Shown here: one piece after another, positions 1-10,387 of the stretch
How the letters are laid out: every line of letters starts with the position of its first letter
Numbering within the stretch: position 1 is the first letter of the stretch
Assembly: GCA_002730235.1 (NCBI GenBank)
Contig: PBZS01000039.1
Span: 2,382 to 35,150, forward strand
Direction of reading: 5' to 3'
Source: Gammaproteobacteria bacterium
GTDB taxonomy: Bacteria > Pseudomonadota > Gammaproteobacteria > Pseudomonadales > Litorivicinaceae
DNA: 32,769 bases
Notes under the pieces: model-generated
Databases searched by the model: none
What the model was told of the DNA's origin: nothing
The model's input: only the letters and a program-made list of their open reading frames with translations
Position numbers and translations under genes: made by a program

Positions 1-1199
1 CCAACATCAGAACAAATAAAGGCCTCACCATTGGTCACTTCATAAAGTACCCGGATTACATCCTGTGGCATGATCTGGTCGCGGCGTGTGTAACGATCAC
101 CCGTCCAGAGTCCATGCTTTTCACGCCAACTATTTATGGTTTCCCACCATGACTTCAAAGCTTCCTGATCAGGCTCGGTATCCATTTGATTCAGCATCTC
201 AACCATATCTGCCAAGACTGGCTTCACCGGCCCGACTAATGGCACTTCGATATGACGCACTGTTTTTTGAATAGATGCCGGGTCAATATCGATGTGTACA
301 ATACGGGCGTTTGGGCAGAACTTTTTTGGATTGTTTGTCACACGGTCATCAAAACGCGCACCAACCGCAAAAATCACATCCGCCTTATGCATTGCTTGAT
401 TTGCTTCATAAAACCCATGCATTCCGAGCATACCGATGAATTGGTCGTCGGATCCGGGAAATGCTCCGAGACCCATAAGAGTGTTAGTCACTGGATATCC
501 AAGGCGTCTGGAGAGTACCGTTAGCTCCTTTGCTGCGTCACCCAAGACCACCCCGCCACCTGCATAGATGACCGGCCTCTTCGCTTCCAATAAAAGATCC
601 AACGCTTTACGAATTTGGCCAGTATGGCCCTTCAAAGCAGGCGTGTAAGAACGTAATTTAATGGTTTCTGGATACTGAAATGGGCGTTTTTCCTGTGGGG
701 CTGTCATGTCTTTTGGAACGTCAACCACTACGGGGCCTGGACGACCTGACTTGGCGATGTGGAAAGCCTTTTTGATAACGCTCGGTATCTCTTCGATCGA
801 GCGTACTAAAAAAGAGTGTTTCACGATCGGTCGAGAGCATCCGATCATATCAGTCTCTTGGAACGCATCACTTCCAATTAGATGACTTGGCACGTTTCCC
901 GATATTACAACGAGCGGGATCGAGTCCATATACGCAGTGGCGATGCCAGTGATTGCATTAGTCGCTCCGGGACCTGAAGTCACAAGCGCGACACCTACTT
1001 CGCCAGTTGACCGCGAAAAGCCATCTGCTGCATGCACCGCGGCCTGCTCATGCCGAACTAAAATGTGCTCTACCGAATCTTGCTGATACAGCGCATCATA
1101 AATGTGTAAAACCGCACCGCCGGGATAGCCAAATATCAGTTTGACTCTCTCTTTTTTCAGCGCGCGCATGATCATCTCACCGCCAGAAAGCAATTCCAC
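1..1199 (-). CDS. ilvI: Acetolactate synthase large subunit (partial, runs off left edge)
   Basis: Minus-strand frame not in ORF track; translates VELLSGGEMIMRALKKERVKLIFGYPGGAVLHIYDALYQQ...VEHILVRHEQAAVHAADGFSRSTGEVGVALVTSGPGATNAITGIATAYMDSIPLVVISG; GTG start at 1199 preceded by AGAGGG. Confidence 0.93.
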   Translation of the reverse strand, partial: MELLSGGEMIMRALKKERVKLIFGYPGGAVLHIYDALYQQDSVEHILVRHEQAAVHAADGFSRSTGEVGVALVTSGPGATNAITGIATAYMDSIPLVVISGNVPSHLIGSDAFQETDMIGCSRPIVKHSFLVRSIEEIPSVIKKAFHIAKSGRPGPVVVDVPKDMTAPQEKRPFQYPETIKLRSYTPALKGHTGQIRKALDLLLEAKRPVIYAGGGVVLGDAAKELTVLSRRLGYPVTNTLMGLGAFPGSDDQFIGMLGMHGFYEANQAMHKADVIFAVGARFDDRVTNNPKKFCPNARIVHIDIDPASIQKTVRHIEVPLVGPVKPVLADMVEMLNQMDTEPDQEALKSWWETINSWREKHGLWTGDRYTRRDQIMPQDVIRVLYEVTNGEAFICSDV

Positions 1200-1252
1200 T
1201 CCCGACCCTCTTTAAAAATGTTTAAGACAGCCGCGAATTGTGACACTCATAA

Positions 1253-1276
1253 ACAGCCTGTCAACTGACGGGCTGT
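1253..1276 (-). terminator. Candidate hairpin terminator just downstream of clpB stop
   Basis: Inverted repeat ACAGCCTGTCA/TGACGGGCTGT (one T-G wobble) 6 nt past the clpB stop; weak U tract on minus strand (TTTAT). Confidence 0.5.
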
Positions 1277-1281
1277 GTAAT

Positions 1282-3855
1282 TTAATTGTGGAAGGTTATT
1301 TCACCACTTGGAGCGAGCTCTGCCCTGATAGTTGTGCCTGTGGCGTACTCGCCTTTTAAGAGCAGTTCTGCGAGCGGATTTTCGATGTGCGTCTGTATGG
1401 CCCGCTTCAACGGACGCGCCCCGTATACTTGATCATAACCCGCCGCACACAAGTTATCAGCAACCTTATCAGAGACCTCGAAACCGTAATCGATGTCTTC
1501 AAGCCGCGACCGTAAATATGACAATTGAACATCCAAAATATCATGCATGTGTTCTCGTCCCAACGCGTGAAATACAACCGCATCATCGATTCTATTAATA
1601 AATTCTGGCCGAAAATGAATTCCTGCCGCTCCCATGACCGCGTCACGAATATCCTCATGTGACTCCCCCAGCATATTCTGGATCAGGTCAGAGCCTAAAT
1701 TTGATGTCATCACAATGACCGTATTTGAAAAGTTAACTGTCCGACCTTGACCATCCGTCAGGCGACCATCGTCAAGGACCTGTAATAATATATTAAAGAC
1801 ATCTGGGTGTGCCTTTTCGACCTCATCGAGCAGCACTAGGGCATATGGGCGCCGACGCACGGCCTCAGTCAAATATCCGCCCTGCTCGTATCCAACATAC
1901 CCCGGAGGTGCTCCGACGAGTCTGGCCACAGAGTGCTTCTCCATGAATTCAGACATGTCAATCCGAACCATCGCGTCTTCCGAATCGAACAAAAATTCAG
2001 CCAAACTCTTACAGAGCTCGGTTTTCCCGACACCAGTGGGACCAAGAAACAAGAACGACCCGTTTGGACGCCTCGGATCTGAAAGACCGGAACGCGCCCG
2101 ACGTACCGCGTTTGCAACGGCAGTCACAGCTGCATCCTGACCGACCACCCGCATATGCAGTGCCTCTTCCATATGCAGCAACTTGTCTTTCTCACCTTCG
2201 AGCATCTTTGCAACAGGAACCCCAGTCCAGCGACTGACAACCTCGGCGATCTCTTCTTCAGTAACGCGCGAGCGGACCAACTTCCCCTCACCCGACTCAT
2301 TGGCTTGCTGCGCTTCATTCATCTGCTTCTCAAGCCTCGGAATAACACCGTACTGAATTTCACTCATTCGCGCTAAATCACCTGCACGACGAGCCTGCTC
2401 GAGGTCAATCTCAGCACGATCGAAGTCCTCCTTTACACTCTGGACGCCTTGGGTCAGCGCTTTCTCGGAAGCCCAGATTTCCTCGAGAGCGTTGGCTTCT
2501 TTCTCGACTTCAGCAATCGTACTCTCAAGCTCAACTAACCGCGCCCTGCTTGCTTTATCTTTTTCTTTTTTAAGCGCTTCGAGTTCGATTTTTAGTTGGA
2601 TTAACCGACGATCCAGCCGATCCAGTTCCTCAGGCTTTGAATCCATCTCCAAACGAATTCGACTTGCCGCTTCATCCATAAGGTCGATCGCCTTATCTGG
2701 TAGTTGCCGGTCAGTTATATATCGGTTAGACAGTTTGGACGCGGCGATTAGTGCTGAGTCTGAAATCTCAACCCCATGATGAACCTCGTACTTAGCCTTT
2801 AACCCACGTAGAATTGCGATGGTATCGGCCTCATTCGGTTCACCAACCAACACTTTCTGGAACCGTCGCTCGAGCGCCGCATCTTTTTCGATATTTTGCC
2901 TATACTCATCGAGGGTCGTTGCACCCACGCAATGAAGTTCACCCCGCGCCAATGCGGGTTTAAGCATGTTTCCAGCGTCCATGGCCCCCTCTGATTTACC
3001 AGCCCCAACCATGGTATGGATTTCATCAATAAACAGAACGACCTGACCCTCTTGATCGGTAAGCTCTTTCAAAACCGCCTTCAAGCGTTCCTCAAACTCA
3101 CCCCGAAATTTGGCCCCTGCAATCAAGGCACCAATGTCAAGAGATAGTACACGTTTGCCTTTGAGACCCTCTGGAACTTCGCCATTCACGATTCGCGCAG
3201 CAAGCCCTTCGACGATCGCCGTCTTCCCAACGCCCGGCTCCCCAATCAATACCGGGTTATTTTTCGTACGACGCTGTAAAACCTGAACTGCCCGACGAAT
3301 TTCCTCATCACGCCCAATAACTGGGTCTAATTTTCCTTCCGACGCGCGTGTGGTGAGATCGAGGCAATATTTATCCAGGGCATTGCGATTTTCTTCATCA
3401 TTTTCGGTTTGCACCGACTCGCCTCCACGGAGCTTTTCAACGGCATCGTCAAATTGATCTTCATTAACCCCAGCCGCCTGAAATGCAGCTCTCGTAGCTT
3501 TATCTTTTGACATCACAGCAAGCATTGTCTCTGACGACAAATACTTGTCCTTCTGGGCCATTGACTGCTTTTCTGCCAAGTTAAACTGCCGTGCTAAATC
3601 TTGGCTCATACGGATCTCACCATCATGATCAGTTGATCGAGCGAGCCCGTCCAATGCGCGATCAACCTCAGAGCGCACTCGATCAAATTTCCCGCCAGAG
3701 TTGAGAACTAAGGATCTAGCCGAACCGCCATTTTGCATAAGGAGTGCACTTAGCAGGTGCCACGGTGACATCTCATTGTGGTCAAGATTTAACGCAAGGC
3801 TCTGTGCATCCTGCAGTGCCTGCATCAGGCGATTCGTTAAGCGATCCATTCGCAT
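1282..3855 (-). CDS. clpB: ATP-dependent chaperone ClpB
   Basis: 857 aa; [14 protein letters not shown] start, two Walker A motifs ([30 protein letters not shown]), middle coiled coil. Confidence 0.98.
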   Translation of the reverse strand: MRMDRLTNRLMQALQDAQSLALNLDHNEMSPWHLLSALLMQNGGSARSLVLNSGGKFDRVRSEVDRALDGLARSTDHDGEIRMSQDLARQFNLAEKQSMAQKDKYLSSETMLAVMSKDKATRAAFQAAGVNEDQFDDAVEKLRGGESVQTENDEENRNALDKYCLDLTTRASEGKLDPVIGRDEEIRRAVQVLQRRTKNNPVLIGEPGVGKTAIVEGLAARIVNGEVPEGLKGKRVLSLDIGALIAGAKFRGEFEERLKAVLKELTDQEGQVVLFIDEIHTMVGAGKSEGAMDAGNMLKPALARGELHCVGATTLDEYRQNIEKDAALERRFQKVLVGEPNEADTIAILRGLKAKYEVHHGVEISDSALIAASKLSNRYITDRQLPDKAIDLMDEAASRIRLEMDSKPEELDRLDRRLIQLKIELEALKKEKDKASRARLVELESTIAEVEKEANALEEIWASEKALTQGVQSVKEDFDRAEIDLEQARRAGDLARMSEIQYGVIPRLEKQMNEAQQANESGEGKLVRSRVTEEEIAEVVSRWTGVPVAKMLEGEKDKLLHMEEALHMRVVGQDAAVTAVANAVRRARSGLSDPRRPNGSFLFLGPTGVGKTELCKSLAEFLFDSEDAMVRIDMSEFMEKHSVARLVGAPPGYVGYEQGGYLTEAVRRRPYALVLLDEVEKAHPDVFNILLQVLDDGRLTDGQGRTVNFSNTVIVMTSNLGSDLIQNMLGESHEDIRDAVMGAAGIHFRPEFINRIDDAVVFHALGREHMHDILDVQLSYLRSRLEDIDYGFEVSDKVADNLCAAGYDQVYGARPLKRAIQTHIENPLAELLLKGEYATGTTIRAELAPSGEITFHN

Positions 3856-3872
3856 TAAATTATCCCTTGTCT

Positions 3873-3891
3873 ACAACAATGCTATTGTTGT
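3873..3891. repeat. Perfect inverted repeat ACAACAAT-GCT-ATTGTTGT upstream of clpB
   Basis: 8-nt arms, 3-nt spacer, read directly. Confidence 0.9.
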
Positions 3892-3916
3892 GGAGACGAT
3901 CTTCACAAATTACAAG
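3888..3916 (-). promoter_or_regulatory. Possible sigma-32-like heat-shock promoter for clpB
   Basis: Minus strand CTTGTAA - 14 nt - CTCCACAA, compared with consensus CTTGAAA - CCCCATnT; upstream of clpB. Confidence 0.4.
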
Positions 3917-3927
3917 TTATCCACAGG

Positions 3928-4641
3928 TTATCCAGTGCGCATGATGCAGCTGGCCATCCGCCCTGTCACTCTCGACCGACGAAAAGAATACCAACGCGAT
4001 TGATCGTTGTAAGTACACGTATCCAACCGTTCGATGATATCAACACCCCGATTTTCTAGGATATTCGATGCAATTCGTGAAAGATCCGCAAATACTCGAT
4101 CCGAATGGTCGAGGTACTTAAAGTACTCAGTCCAGCCTGGATTTTTGGATAAAAAAGCTGCCAAAACTTCAGGTCCGACCTCAAACGCCTCAAGACCAAT
4201 ACAAGGGCCCAACCAAGCTCGCACCCGGCCTTGATTTGCAAATTGATCCAAGGTGTTCTCAAGAACACCAGAAGCCAGGCCTCGCCACCCCGCATGAGCA
4301 ACCCCGACCAATTGGTCTGACGCAAACAGAACAGGGAGGCAATCCGCTGTTAAAACTCCTATCGGCAGGTTCAGTACATTTGTGACCACAGCGTCAGCCA
4401 TTACAATCTCTGATTCCTGAGTCACCCGAACCACTTTAATGCCATGGACTTGCTCTGGGAAATACACCTCGCTGCCAAATCGCGTAGTAAGGTGTTGTCG
4501 ATTATCGACGACGGCAATCTCGTCATCACCAACATGTAAACCCAAATTAAATGATCCATAGGGCAGTGGGGTCTGCTCGCAAGTTGTCTGAAGAGCAAGG
4601 ACTGAAGCCCCTAAGTGAACCTCAAACCAAGGATCAGACAT
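3928..4641 (-). CDS. pgeF: PgeF/YfiH family polyphenol oxidase (multicopper-like, DUF152)
   Basis: 237 aa; PEQVHG, ADAVVTN, GVLTADCLPV, GVAHAGWRGLASGVLENTL motifs; between rluD and clpB as in many gammaproteobacteria. Confidence 0.93.
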   Translation of the reverse strand: MSDPWFEVHLGASVLALQTTCEQTPLPYGSFNLGLHVGDDEIAVVDNRQHLTTRFGSEVYFPEQVHGIKVVRVTQESEIVMADAVVTNVLNLPIGVLTADCLPVLFASDQLVGVAHAGWRGLASGVLENTLDQFANQGRVRAWLGPCIGLEAFEVGPEVLAAFLSKNPGWTEYFKYLDHSDRVFADLSRIASNILENRGVDIIERLDTCTYNDQSRWYSFRRSRVTGRMASCIMRTG

Positions 4642-5602
4642 CGATCCTTCTCAAATCGTTCAATAAATTTGAAAGATCGCTCGGCAGCGGCGCCTCAAAT
4701 TCGACCCACTTTCCGCAGGTGGGATGTATCACACCCAACGTCATCGCATGCAGAGCTTGCCTTGGAAACCCATCGATCAATGAACGTGCGTCGATAGTTG
4801 CCCTGCCTAGACCCGATCGTCCCTGACGATATACCGGATCACCAACTAGCGGATGCCCAATATAAGCCATGTGTACTCGAATTTGGTGTGTCCGACCTGA
4901 TTCAAGCTTTACCCCAACCCACGCACAGTGGGCTGTTGTTTCAGCCACACGGTAGTGAGTTACTGCAGGTTTACCCGAATGAACAACTGCCATCTTAGTA
5001 CGCTGTGAACGGTGCCGATCTATTGGTGCATCGATCGTCCCCTCTTTCTCGGGATGGCCATAGACTAGCGCACCGTAATGACGACTCATCGAACGGTCTT
5101 TGAGTTGCGTCACTAAGTTCGCTTGTGTTTTAAGTGTCCGGGCAACTGCCAAAAGACCACTGGTCTCTTTGTCTAATCGATGTACTATACCGGCGCGCGG
5201 GACTTTCTTAAGCTCTGGATATACATCCAATAAGGCATTCACGAGGGTTCCCGAGGGATTCCCATGGCCCGGATGAACTACCAGCCCAGCTGGCTTGTTA
5301 ACTATTATTAGATCTGTATCGGCGTAAACTACATCTAATGGAATTGTTTCAGCTGACCAGTCAACTTGTGGCTCAAGCTCTGCGTTAACCCTTATATTTT
5401 CACCACCTAATACTTTATTTTTTGGCTTTAAAGCTACTCCGTTGACTAGTATCTGGCCATTGATAAGCCATTGCGCTAGACGTGCTCGGGAGTAATCTGG
5501 CATCAGGCGAGCCAAGACTTGATCTATCCGCGATCCAGTTTCCTCCAAAGGGACTTCAAACTGTGCTTGAATATGGGTCTTGGTATTTTGCTGATCAGCC
5601 AT
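4634..5602 (-). CDS. rluD: 23S rRNA pseudouridine synthase RluD
   Basis: S4 domain plus HRLDKETSGLLAVA catalytic motif; ORF track start 5713 is probably too long, MADQQNTKTHIQ at 5602 (or MNRQ at 5614) fits better. Confidence 0.93.
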   Translation of the reverse strand: MADQQNTKTHIQAQFEVPLEETGSRIDQVLARLMPDYSRARLAQWLINGQILVNGVALKPKNKVLGGENIRVNAELEPQVDWSAETIPLDVVYADTDLIIVNKPAGLVVHPGHGNPSGTLVNALLDVYPELKKVPRAGIVHRLDKETSGLLAVARTLKTQANLVTQLKDRSMSRHYGALVYGHPEKEGTIDAPIDRHRSQRTKMAVVHSGKPAVTHYRVAETTAHCAWVGVKLESGRTHQIRVHMAYIGHPLVGDPVYRQGRSGLGRATIDARSLIDGFPRQALHAMTLGVIHPTCGKWVEFEAPLPSDLSNLLNDLRRIDV

Positions 5603-5630
5603 TTGTCGATTCATAAAAAAAAGGAATCTT

Positions 5631-6602
5631 ATGATAACCCGGACTCTTAGCTTCCTGCTCATTTCTATTGTGTTAACAGCCTGTTCGGTCTTTGATCCGG
5701 ACGCCAATCTCAAAAGTGAAACACAGTTATGGGAGGCGGCGCAGATGCATATGGATGGTCGTCGTTACCTAGACACAATCACCGTGCTCGAGGAACTCGA
5801 TCGTCGCTTTCCGTTTGGGCAATTTGCAGACAGTACCCAACTCAACCTCGTGTACGCTTATTTTAAATCCTCAAAATTCGACCTTGCACGCCTCACAGCT
5901 GATCGCTTCATTCGGCTAAATCCAGATCATCCACAGGCGGCCTATGCGCAATATATGAAGGGACTCTCATCCTATGCATCAAACAATTCGATAATATCCC
6001 GTTATCTACCGGGCGATGAGACTGGACGCGATCTTGGTGGGGCTCGCGACGCGATAAATGATTTCACACAATTGCTCGAACGTTACCCAGACAACGAATT
6101 TATAGCTGATGCGACCCTTCGCTTGATCTATGTGCGCAACCAGCTCGCTGAATATGAAGTAAACGTGTCACGCTACTATATCCGACGTGGTGCCTATCTT
6201 GCAGCCGCAAATCGAGCGAGACAGGTGGTTGAAGGTTACCCCTCAACTCCCGCCGTGATAGATGCTTTGATTGTTATGTATCTGGCCTATGAAGCGCTAG
6301 GGTTACCACAAGAATCTCAGGACGCGCTGTTTGTGCTATCTAAAAATTATCCGCAATATGTTGCTGGTGATCGTGGTGATCAACGTTTGGCCCCGGGAGT
6401 TCTCTATGATGAGGGCGAGACTCTTACGAGCATACTCACCTTTGGTTTTTTGGGAAGTGCGCGGGACCTTGCCGATCGACTGGCTAATTTCAGCGAATTG
6501 AGACGTCAAGATTTGAGTCGTCGTCCGCAGGCGACCCTTCGACCAGCACAAGACGCACCCAAAATCGATAAACCAGGTGTGATTACGGATATCTTCTTTT
6601 AG
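5631..6602 (+). CDS. bamD: Outer membrane assembly lipoprotein BamD (ComL/YfiO)
   Basis: Signal peptide with lipobox LTAC; TPR-like BamD sequence (LDTITVLEELDRRFPFGQFADSTQLNLVYAYFKSSKFDLA); RBS AAGGA. Confidence 0.95.
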   Translation: MITRTLSFLLISIVLTACSVFDPDANLKSETQLWEAAQMHMDGRRYLDTITVLEELDRRFPFGQFADSTQLNLVYAYFKSSKFDLARLTADRFIRLNPDHPQAAYAQYMKGLSSYASNNSIISRYLPGDETGRDLGGARDAINDFTQLLERYPDNEFIADATLRLIYVRNQLAEYEVNVSRYYIRRGAYLAAANRARQVVEGYPSTPAVIDALIVMYLAYEALGLPQESQDALFVLSKNYPQYVAGDRGDQRLAPGVLYDEGETLTSILTFGFLGSARDLADRLANFSELRRQDLSRRPQATLRPAQDAPKIDKPGVITDIFF

Positions 6603-8251
6603 AATGACCACCGGCTCGCTATCGGGTACCTCCGATCGCGGCCGAAGCCTCGCGCAGTCACCCGCGGACCGACTGCTGACTGCCGCCTCTTGTATTCGTT
6701 AATATCGACCAGCCGACATATCTGCTTTACCTCTTTCGAATCAAAACCCGAATCGATGATCGCTTGGGGCGATTGGTCAGATTCAATATACAGGGACAGT
6801 ATCTGATCAAGCCGGTCATAGGGGGGGAGATTATCAGAATCCTCTTGCTCTGGCGCAAGTTCAGCCGACGGTGGTCGGCTGATGACGCGCTCTGGGATCG
6901 TCTCGCTACCGCGATTAATAAATCGAGCCAGATCGTAAACCCTGGTTTTCCAGACATCTTTTAATACCGCGAACCCGCCAGCCATGTCTCCATATAAGGT
7001 GGCATATCCCACCGCCATCTCGCTCTTATTGCCTGTGGTTAAGACCAGGGCGCCTGTTTTGTTGGAGAGAGCCATAAGCAGTACGCCTCGACACCGGCTC
7101 TGTATATTCTCTTCTGTTGCATCGATAGGATGTCCCTCAAAGAAAGGCCCTAATGTCTCCATAAATTCACGAACCATTGGTTCGATGGAAACCATGGAAA
7201 ACTCGCAACCCAAAATCTCGGCTTGTCGTCTAGCATCAGCAACACTAATGTCAGCAGTATACAGATAGGGCATCATCACCGCGTTCACATTTTCCGCACC
7301 TAACGCATCCACGGCACACACTAGTGTCAGCGCCGAATCAATGCCCCCAGACAACCCGAGCACAGCCTTTTTGAATCCTGTCTTGGCAAAATAATCACGG
7401 ATACCCGTGACGAGCGCCTCGTATAACATCCAATCTTTGGATGGAAATGCTGCTATACGGCTCTCAGTTAGGTCTTCTCCATCCCAGATGATATCTAGCA
7501 TTTCTTCGACAAAAAAATTGGCTTGCGCGATGATTTCTCCTTGCCGATTGACTGCAAAGGAACCACCGTCGAAGATTAATTCGTCCTGACCTCCAACCAG
7601 ATTTACGTAAGCGATTGGTATTCGATTGTTGGTTGCTCTATCCCTGAGATGCCAATATCTCTCCGAGATTTTATGCTCCGCAAATGGCGAGGCATTCAAC
7701 ACAATAATACAGTCCACGCCTAGCGCACAGGTAGCTTCAACAATCTCTGCGACCCAAACATCCTCACAGACCAGAAATCCAATACGTATCCCACCGATCT
7801 CGCATACCATCGGTTCCGTCCCGGCAACGAAATACCGACGCTCATCAAATACTTGATAGTTTGGTAGAGAATTTTTGTGATACGCGGTCAACCGCTGCCC
7901 GCACTGATAAACAACCAGACTATTGTGAAGTGATGCGGGTTTGTTACTCAAGCTACCTCGGTCGCAATCTCGCAGCATTTCTGATGCGACTGTCGGCAGC
8001 CCAACACAAAGTGTCAATCCTTCGCTTATTTCACACAATTTCGTCTCGGCAACTTCCAACTTTTCGATCAGCGCTGGACGCAACAGTAAATCCTCGGGAG
8101 GATATCCGGTCACAGCTAGTTCGGGAGCAATCAAGATGACAATACCATCAGCCTGAGCCTTCTCTGCCGCTCGTGCAAGCTTCTGTAAATTACCACTAAA
8201 ATCGCCAACTACGGCATCCATTTGAAACAATCGGATAGAGCATTGCGTCAT
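6599..8251 (-). CDS. nadE: Glutamine-dependent NAD+ synthase
   Basis: N-terminal nitrilase domain plus C-terminal NAD synthase (LGLSGGIDSALTLVCAVDALG); start ATG at 8251 overlaps the thiO stop (ATGA) rather than ORF start 8263. Confidence 0.95.
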   Translation of the reverse strand: MTQCSIRLFQMDAVVGDFSGNLQKLARAAEKAQADGIVILIAPELAVTGYPPEDLLLRPALIEKLEVAETKLCEISEGLTLCVGLPTVASEMLRDCDRGSLSNKPASLHNSLVVYQCGQRLTAYHKNSLPNYQVFDERRYFVAGTEPMVCEIGGIRIGFLVCEDVWVAEIVEATCALGVDCIIVLNASPFAEHKISERYWHLRDRATNNRIPIAYVNLVGGQDELIFDGGSFAVNRQGEIIAQANFFVEEMLDIIWDGEDLTESRIAAFPSKDWMLYEALVTGIRDYFAKTGFKKAVLGLSGGIDSALTLVCAVDALGAENVNAVMMPYLYTADISVADARRQAEILGCEFSMVSIEPMVREFMETLGPFFEGHPIDATEENIQSRCRGVLLMALSNKTGALVLTTGNKSEMAVGYATLYGDMAGGFAVLKDVWKTRVYDLARFINRGSETIPERVISRPPSAELAPEQEDSDNLPPYDRLDQILSLYIESDQSPQAIIDSGFDSKEVKQICRLVDINEYKRRQSAVGPRVTARGFGRDRRYPIASRWSF

Positions 8252-9342
8252 GAGGCTTTCCAAGGTTGGTAGGGAGTGGGATCAATAATCGGTGTTCGAT
8301 CCATCATTAGGTCGCATAATAGTCGGCTGGACGCAGGACTCAAGACAACTCCATTTCGAAAATGGCCCGAGTTCACCCATAGTTTGTCCGAAACTGCTCC
8401 AATCCAGGGTAATCCCCCAGGTGATCCGGGTCGAAGGCCGGCCCATTGTGCCTCTAATGGAGTCTGCTCAAGTGCCGGAATCATGGATAGAGCGGATGCG
8501 TACAGCGACTCGAATGCGTGACGGTCAGGTACCTTTTCAAAACCAACGTCCTCCAATGTTGAACCAAACACAATCCGACCGTCGGCTCGTGGGATTGCGT
8601 AGCGTCCATTCGCCAAGACAACTCGATTTACGAAATGACATGGACTGAACAAAAGAATCTGACCTTTCATTGGCTTTATCGGGCAACGGAGCTTAACACC
8701 CGCCAATAAGCAACCTGTCCAGGCCCCTGCTGCTAATACGAATCGATCACCAGTGTAGCATTTGCCTCGACTCGAGATCTTAGGCGAATCAAGATGTCCC
8801 GACAAAAAAACCTCGTGATATTCAAGCAATCGAATCTTTGGGTGATGCAAACAAGCCTGTCTCAGTGCCCGGCCCATCCTCGAATTCCTGACGCTCGAGA
8901 TGCGCGGCATCCAAAGTGGCGTTTCGTCCAATTGCACATGCGGCTCGAGCGCATGAGCTTCCTCTTCGCTGATTTCAATAACTTCTGGCGATAGACCAAT
9001 GCCCCAAGCGAGTGCCTTGTCACGCTCGTCAGTTGCAGTCACCAACATTCCTTTAGTAGATAACTCGGAATCGATCCCGGTTGATACACTCAGTGAGGCT
9101 ATCAGATCCGGGAAAGCCTGCTGCGACCATGTGGCAAGTGCTGTAACCGGAGGCTCATACCGCCAGGGGTATAGTGGCGAAATAATTCCACCGCCCGCCC
9201 AAGAAGCTTCAAGCCCCGCCTGGCCTTTATCAAACACTAAAACTGTATGGCCTGCCTCAGCTAACTCCAAAGCAGACATCATTCCTATTACACCAGCGCC
9301 AATGACTATTACATCGGCCGAATAAAATTGAGATCCCACCAT
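8248..9342 (-). CDS. thiO: FAD-dependent glycine oxidase ThiO-like
   Basis: VIVIGAGVIGMMSALELAEAGHTVLVFDKG Rossmann motif, DAO family; C-terminal LRPGSPGGLPWIGAV...NSGHFRNGVVLSP. Confidence 0.85.
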   Translation of the reverse strand: MVGSQFYSADVIVIGAGVIGMMSALELAEAGHTVLVFDKGQAGLEASWAGGGIISPLYPWRYEPPVTALATWSQQAFPDLIASLSVSTGIDSELSTKGMLVTATDERDKALAWGIGLSPEVIEISEEEAHALEPHVQLDETPLWMPRISSVRNSRMGRALRQACLHHPKIRLLEYHEVFLSGHLDSPKISSRGKCYTGDRFVLAAGAWTGCLLAGVKLRCPIKPMKGQILLFSPCHFVNRVVLANGRYAIPRADGRIVFGSTLEDVGFEKVPDRHAFESLYASALSMIPALEQTPLEAQWAGLRPGSPGGLPWIGAVSDKLWVNSGHFRNGVVLSPASSRLLCDLMMDRTPIIDPTPYQPWKAS

Positions 9343-9439
9343 ACTCTAATTACCGCATGCAGACGTTCGTTCGTCAGAGTCGACCTCACACCAACTTTGC
9401 AAATGAATTATTAACGTATTTTCTGTTTGACCTTTCGTG

Positions 9440-10387
9440 CTAATCAACGACACGCAATTTTAATTCTTTTGGTAACGAGAACTGAATCGATTCTGTGATG
9501 CCATCTTCTTGGACAACCGTATCGATCCCTAACTCTCTCAAACGATCACAGACAGCCTGAACAACATTTTCAGGCGCTGACGCGCCGGCAGTAACAGCGA
9601 TAGCGGTCGCCTCTTTAACCCATAGTGAATCAATCTGCTCTGGACCATCTATCAGATATGACTTTGAGCCCAATCGTTCAGCGAGTTCTCTGAGACGATT
9701 GGAATTAGATGAGTTTGGAGAGCCGACGACTAAAACAAGATCATGCTCCAAGGCAAGCCGTTTGACTGCATCTTGCCTGTTCTGCGTTGCATAGCAAATA
9801 TCATCTTTTCGAGGGCCTTGGATGTCGGGAAAACGCTCACGAAGGACCTCGATAATTCGCGCTGTATCGTCCATCGATAAGGTAGTTTGTGTCACGAATG
9901 ATACGCTCTTCGGATCATCAATTACGACCATCCGCGCATCATTTTCGTTTTGAACGAGCTTCATGATACCGCCATGAGATTTATCGAACTGTCCCATGGT
10001 TCCTTCGACCTCAGGGTGGCCGGCATGGCCTATCAAAATACATTCACGGCCCTCCTCTGAAAACTTAACGACCTCCAAGTGGACTTTAGTTACCAGTGGG
10101 CAGGTGGCATCAAATACCTTCAGTTTTCGGCGCGCAGCCTCGTCTCGAACCGCCCGTGATACACCATGAGCCGAAAAAATGACTGTCGTGTCATCAGGGA
10201 CCTCATCAAGCTCATCCACGAACACTGCTCCCCGAGCCTTTAGGTCGTCGACCACTGTTTTGTTATGGACCACCTCATGCCTCACGTAAACCGGTTCCCC
10301 AAAGATCTCAAGCGCGCGATTTACAATATAAATCGCACGATCGACGCCAGCACAAAAGCCACGAGGGTTGGCAAGGGTCGCTTGCAT
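9440..10387 (-). CDS. ispH: 4-hydroxy-3-methylbut-2-enyl diphosphate reductase IspH (LytB)
   Basis: [45 protein letters not shown] at 10387 preferred over TTG at 10390. Confidence 0.97.
   Translation of the reverse strand: MQATLANPRGFCAGVDRAIYIVNRALEIFGEPVYVRHEVVHNKTVVDDLKARGAVFVDELDEVPDDTTVIFSAHGVSRAVRDEAARRKLKVFDATCPLVTKVHLEVVKFSEEGRECILIGHAGHPEVEGTMGQFDKSHGGIMKLVQNENDARMVVIDDPKSVSFVTQTTLSMDDTARIIEVLRERFPDIQGPRKDDICYATQNRQDAVKRLALEHDLVLVVGSPNSSNSNRLRELAERLGSKSYLIDGPEQIDSLWVKEATAIAVTAGASAPENVVQAVCDRLRELGIDTVVQEDGITESIQFSLPKELKLRVVD

Noticed and set aside
86-524. Plus-strand ORFs at the left edge
   Set aside because: Antisense to ilvI, which is clearly coding on the minus strand.
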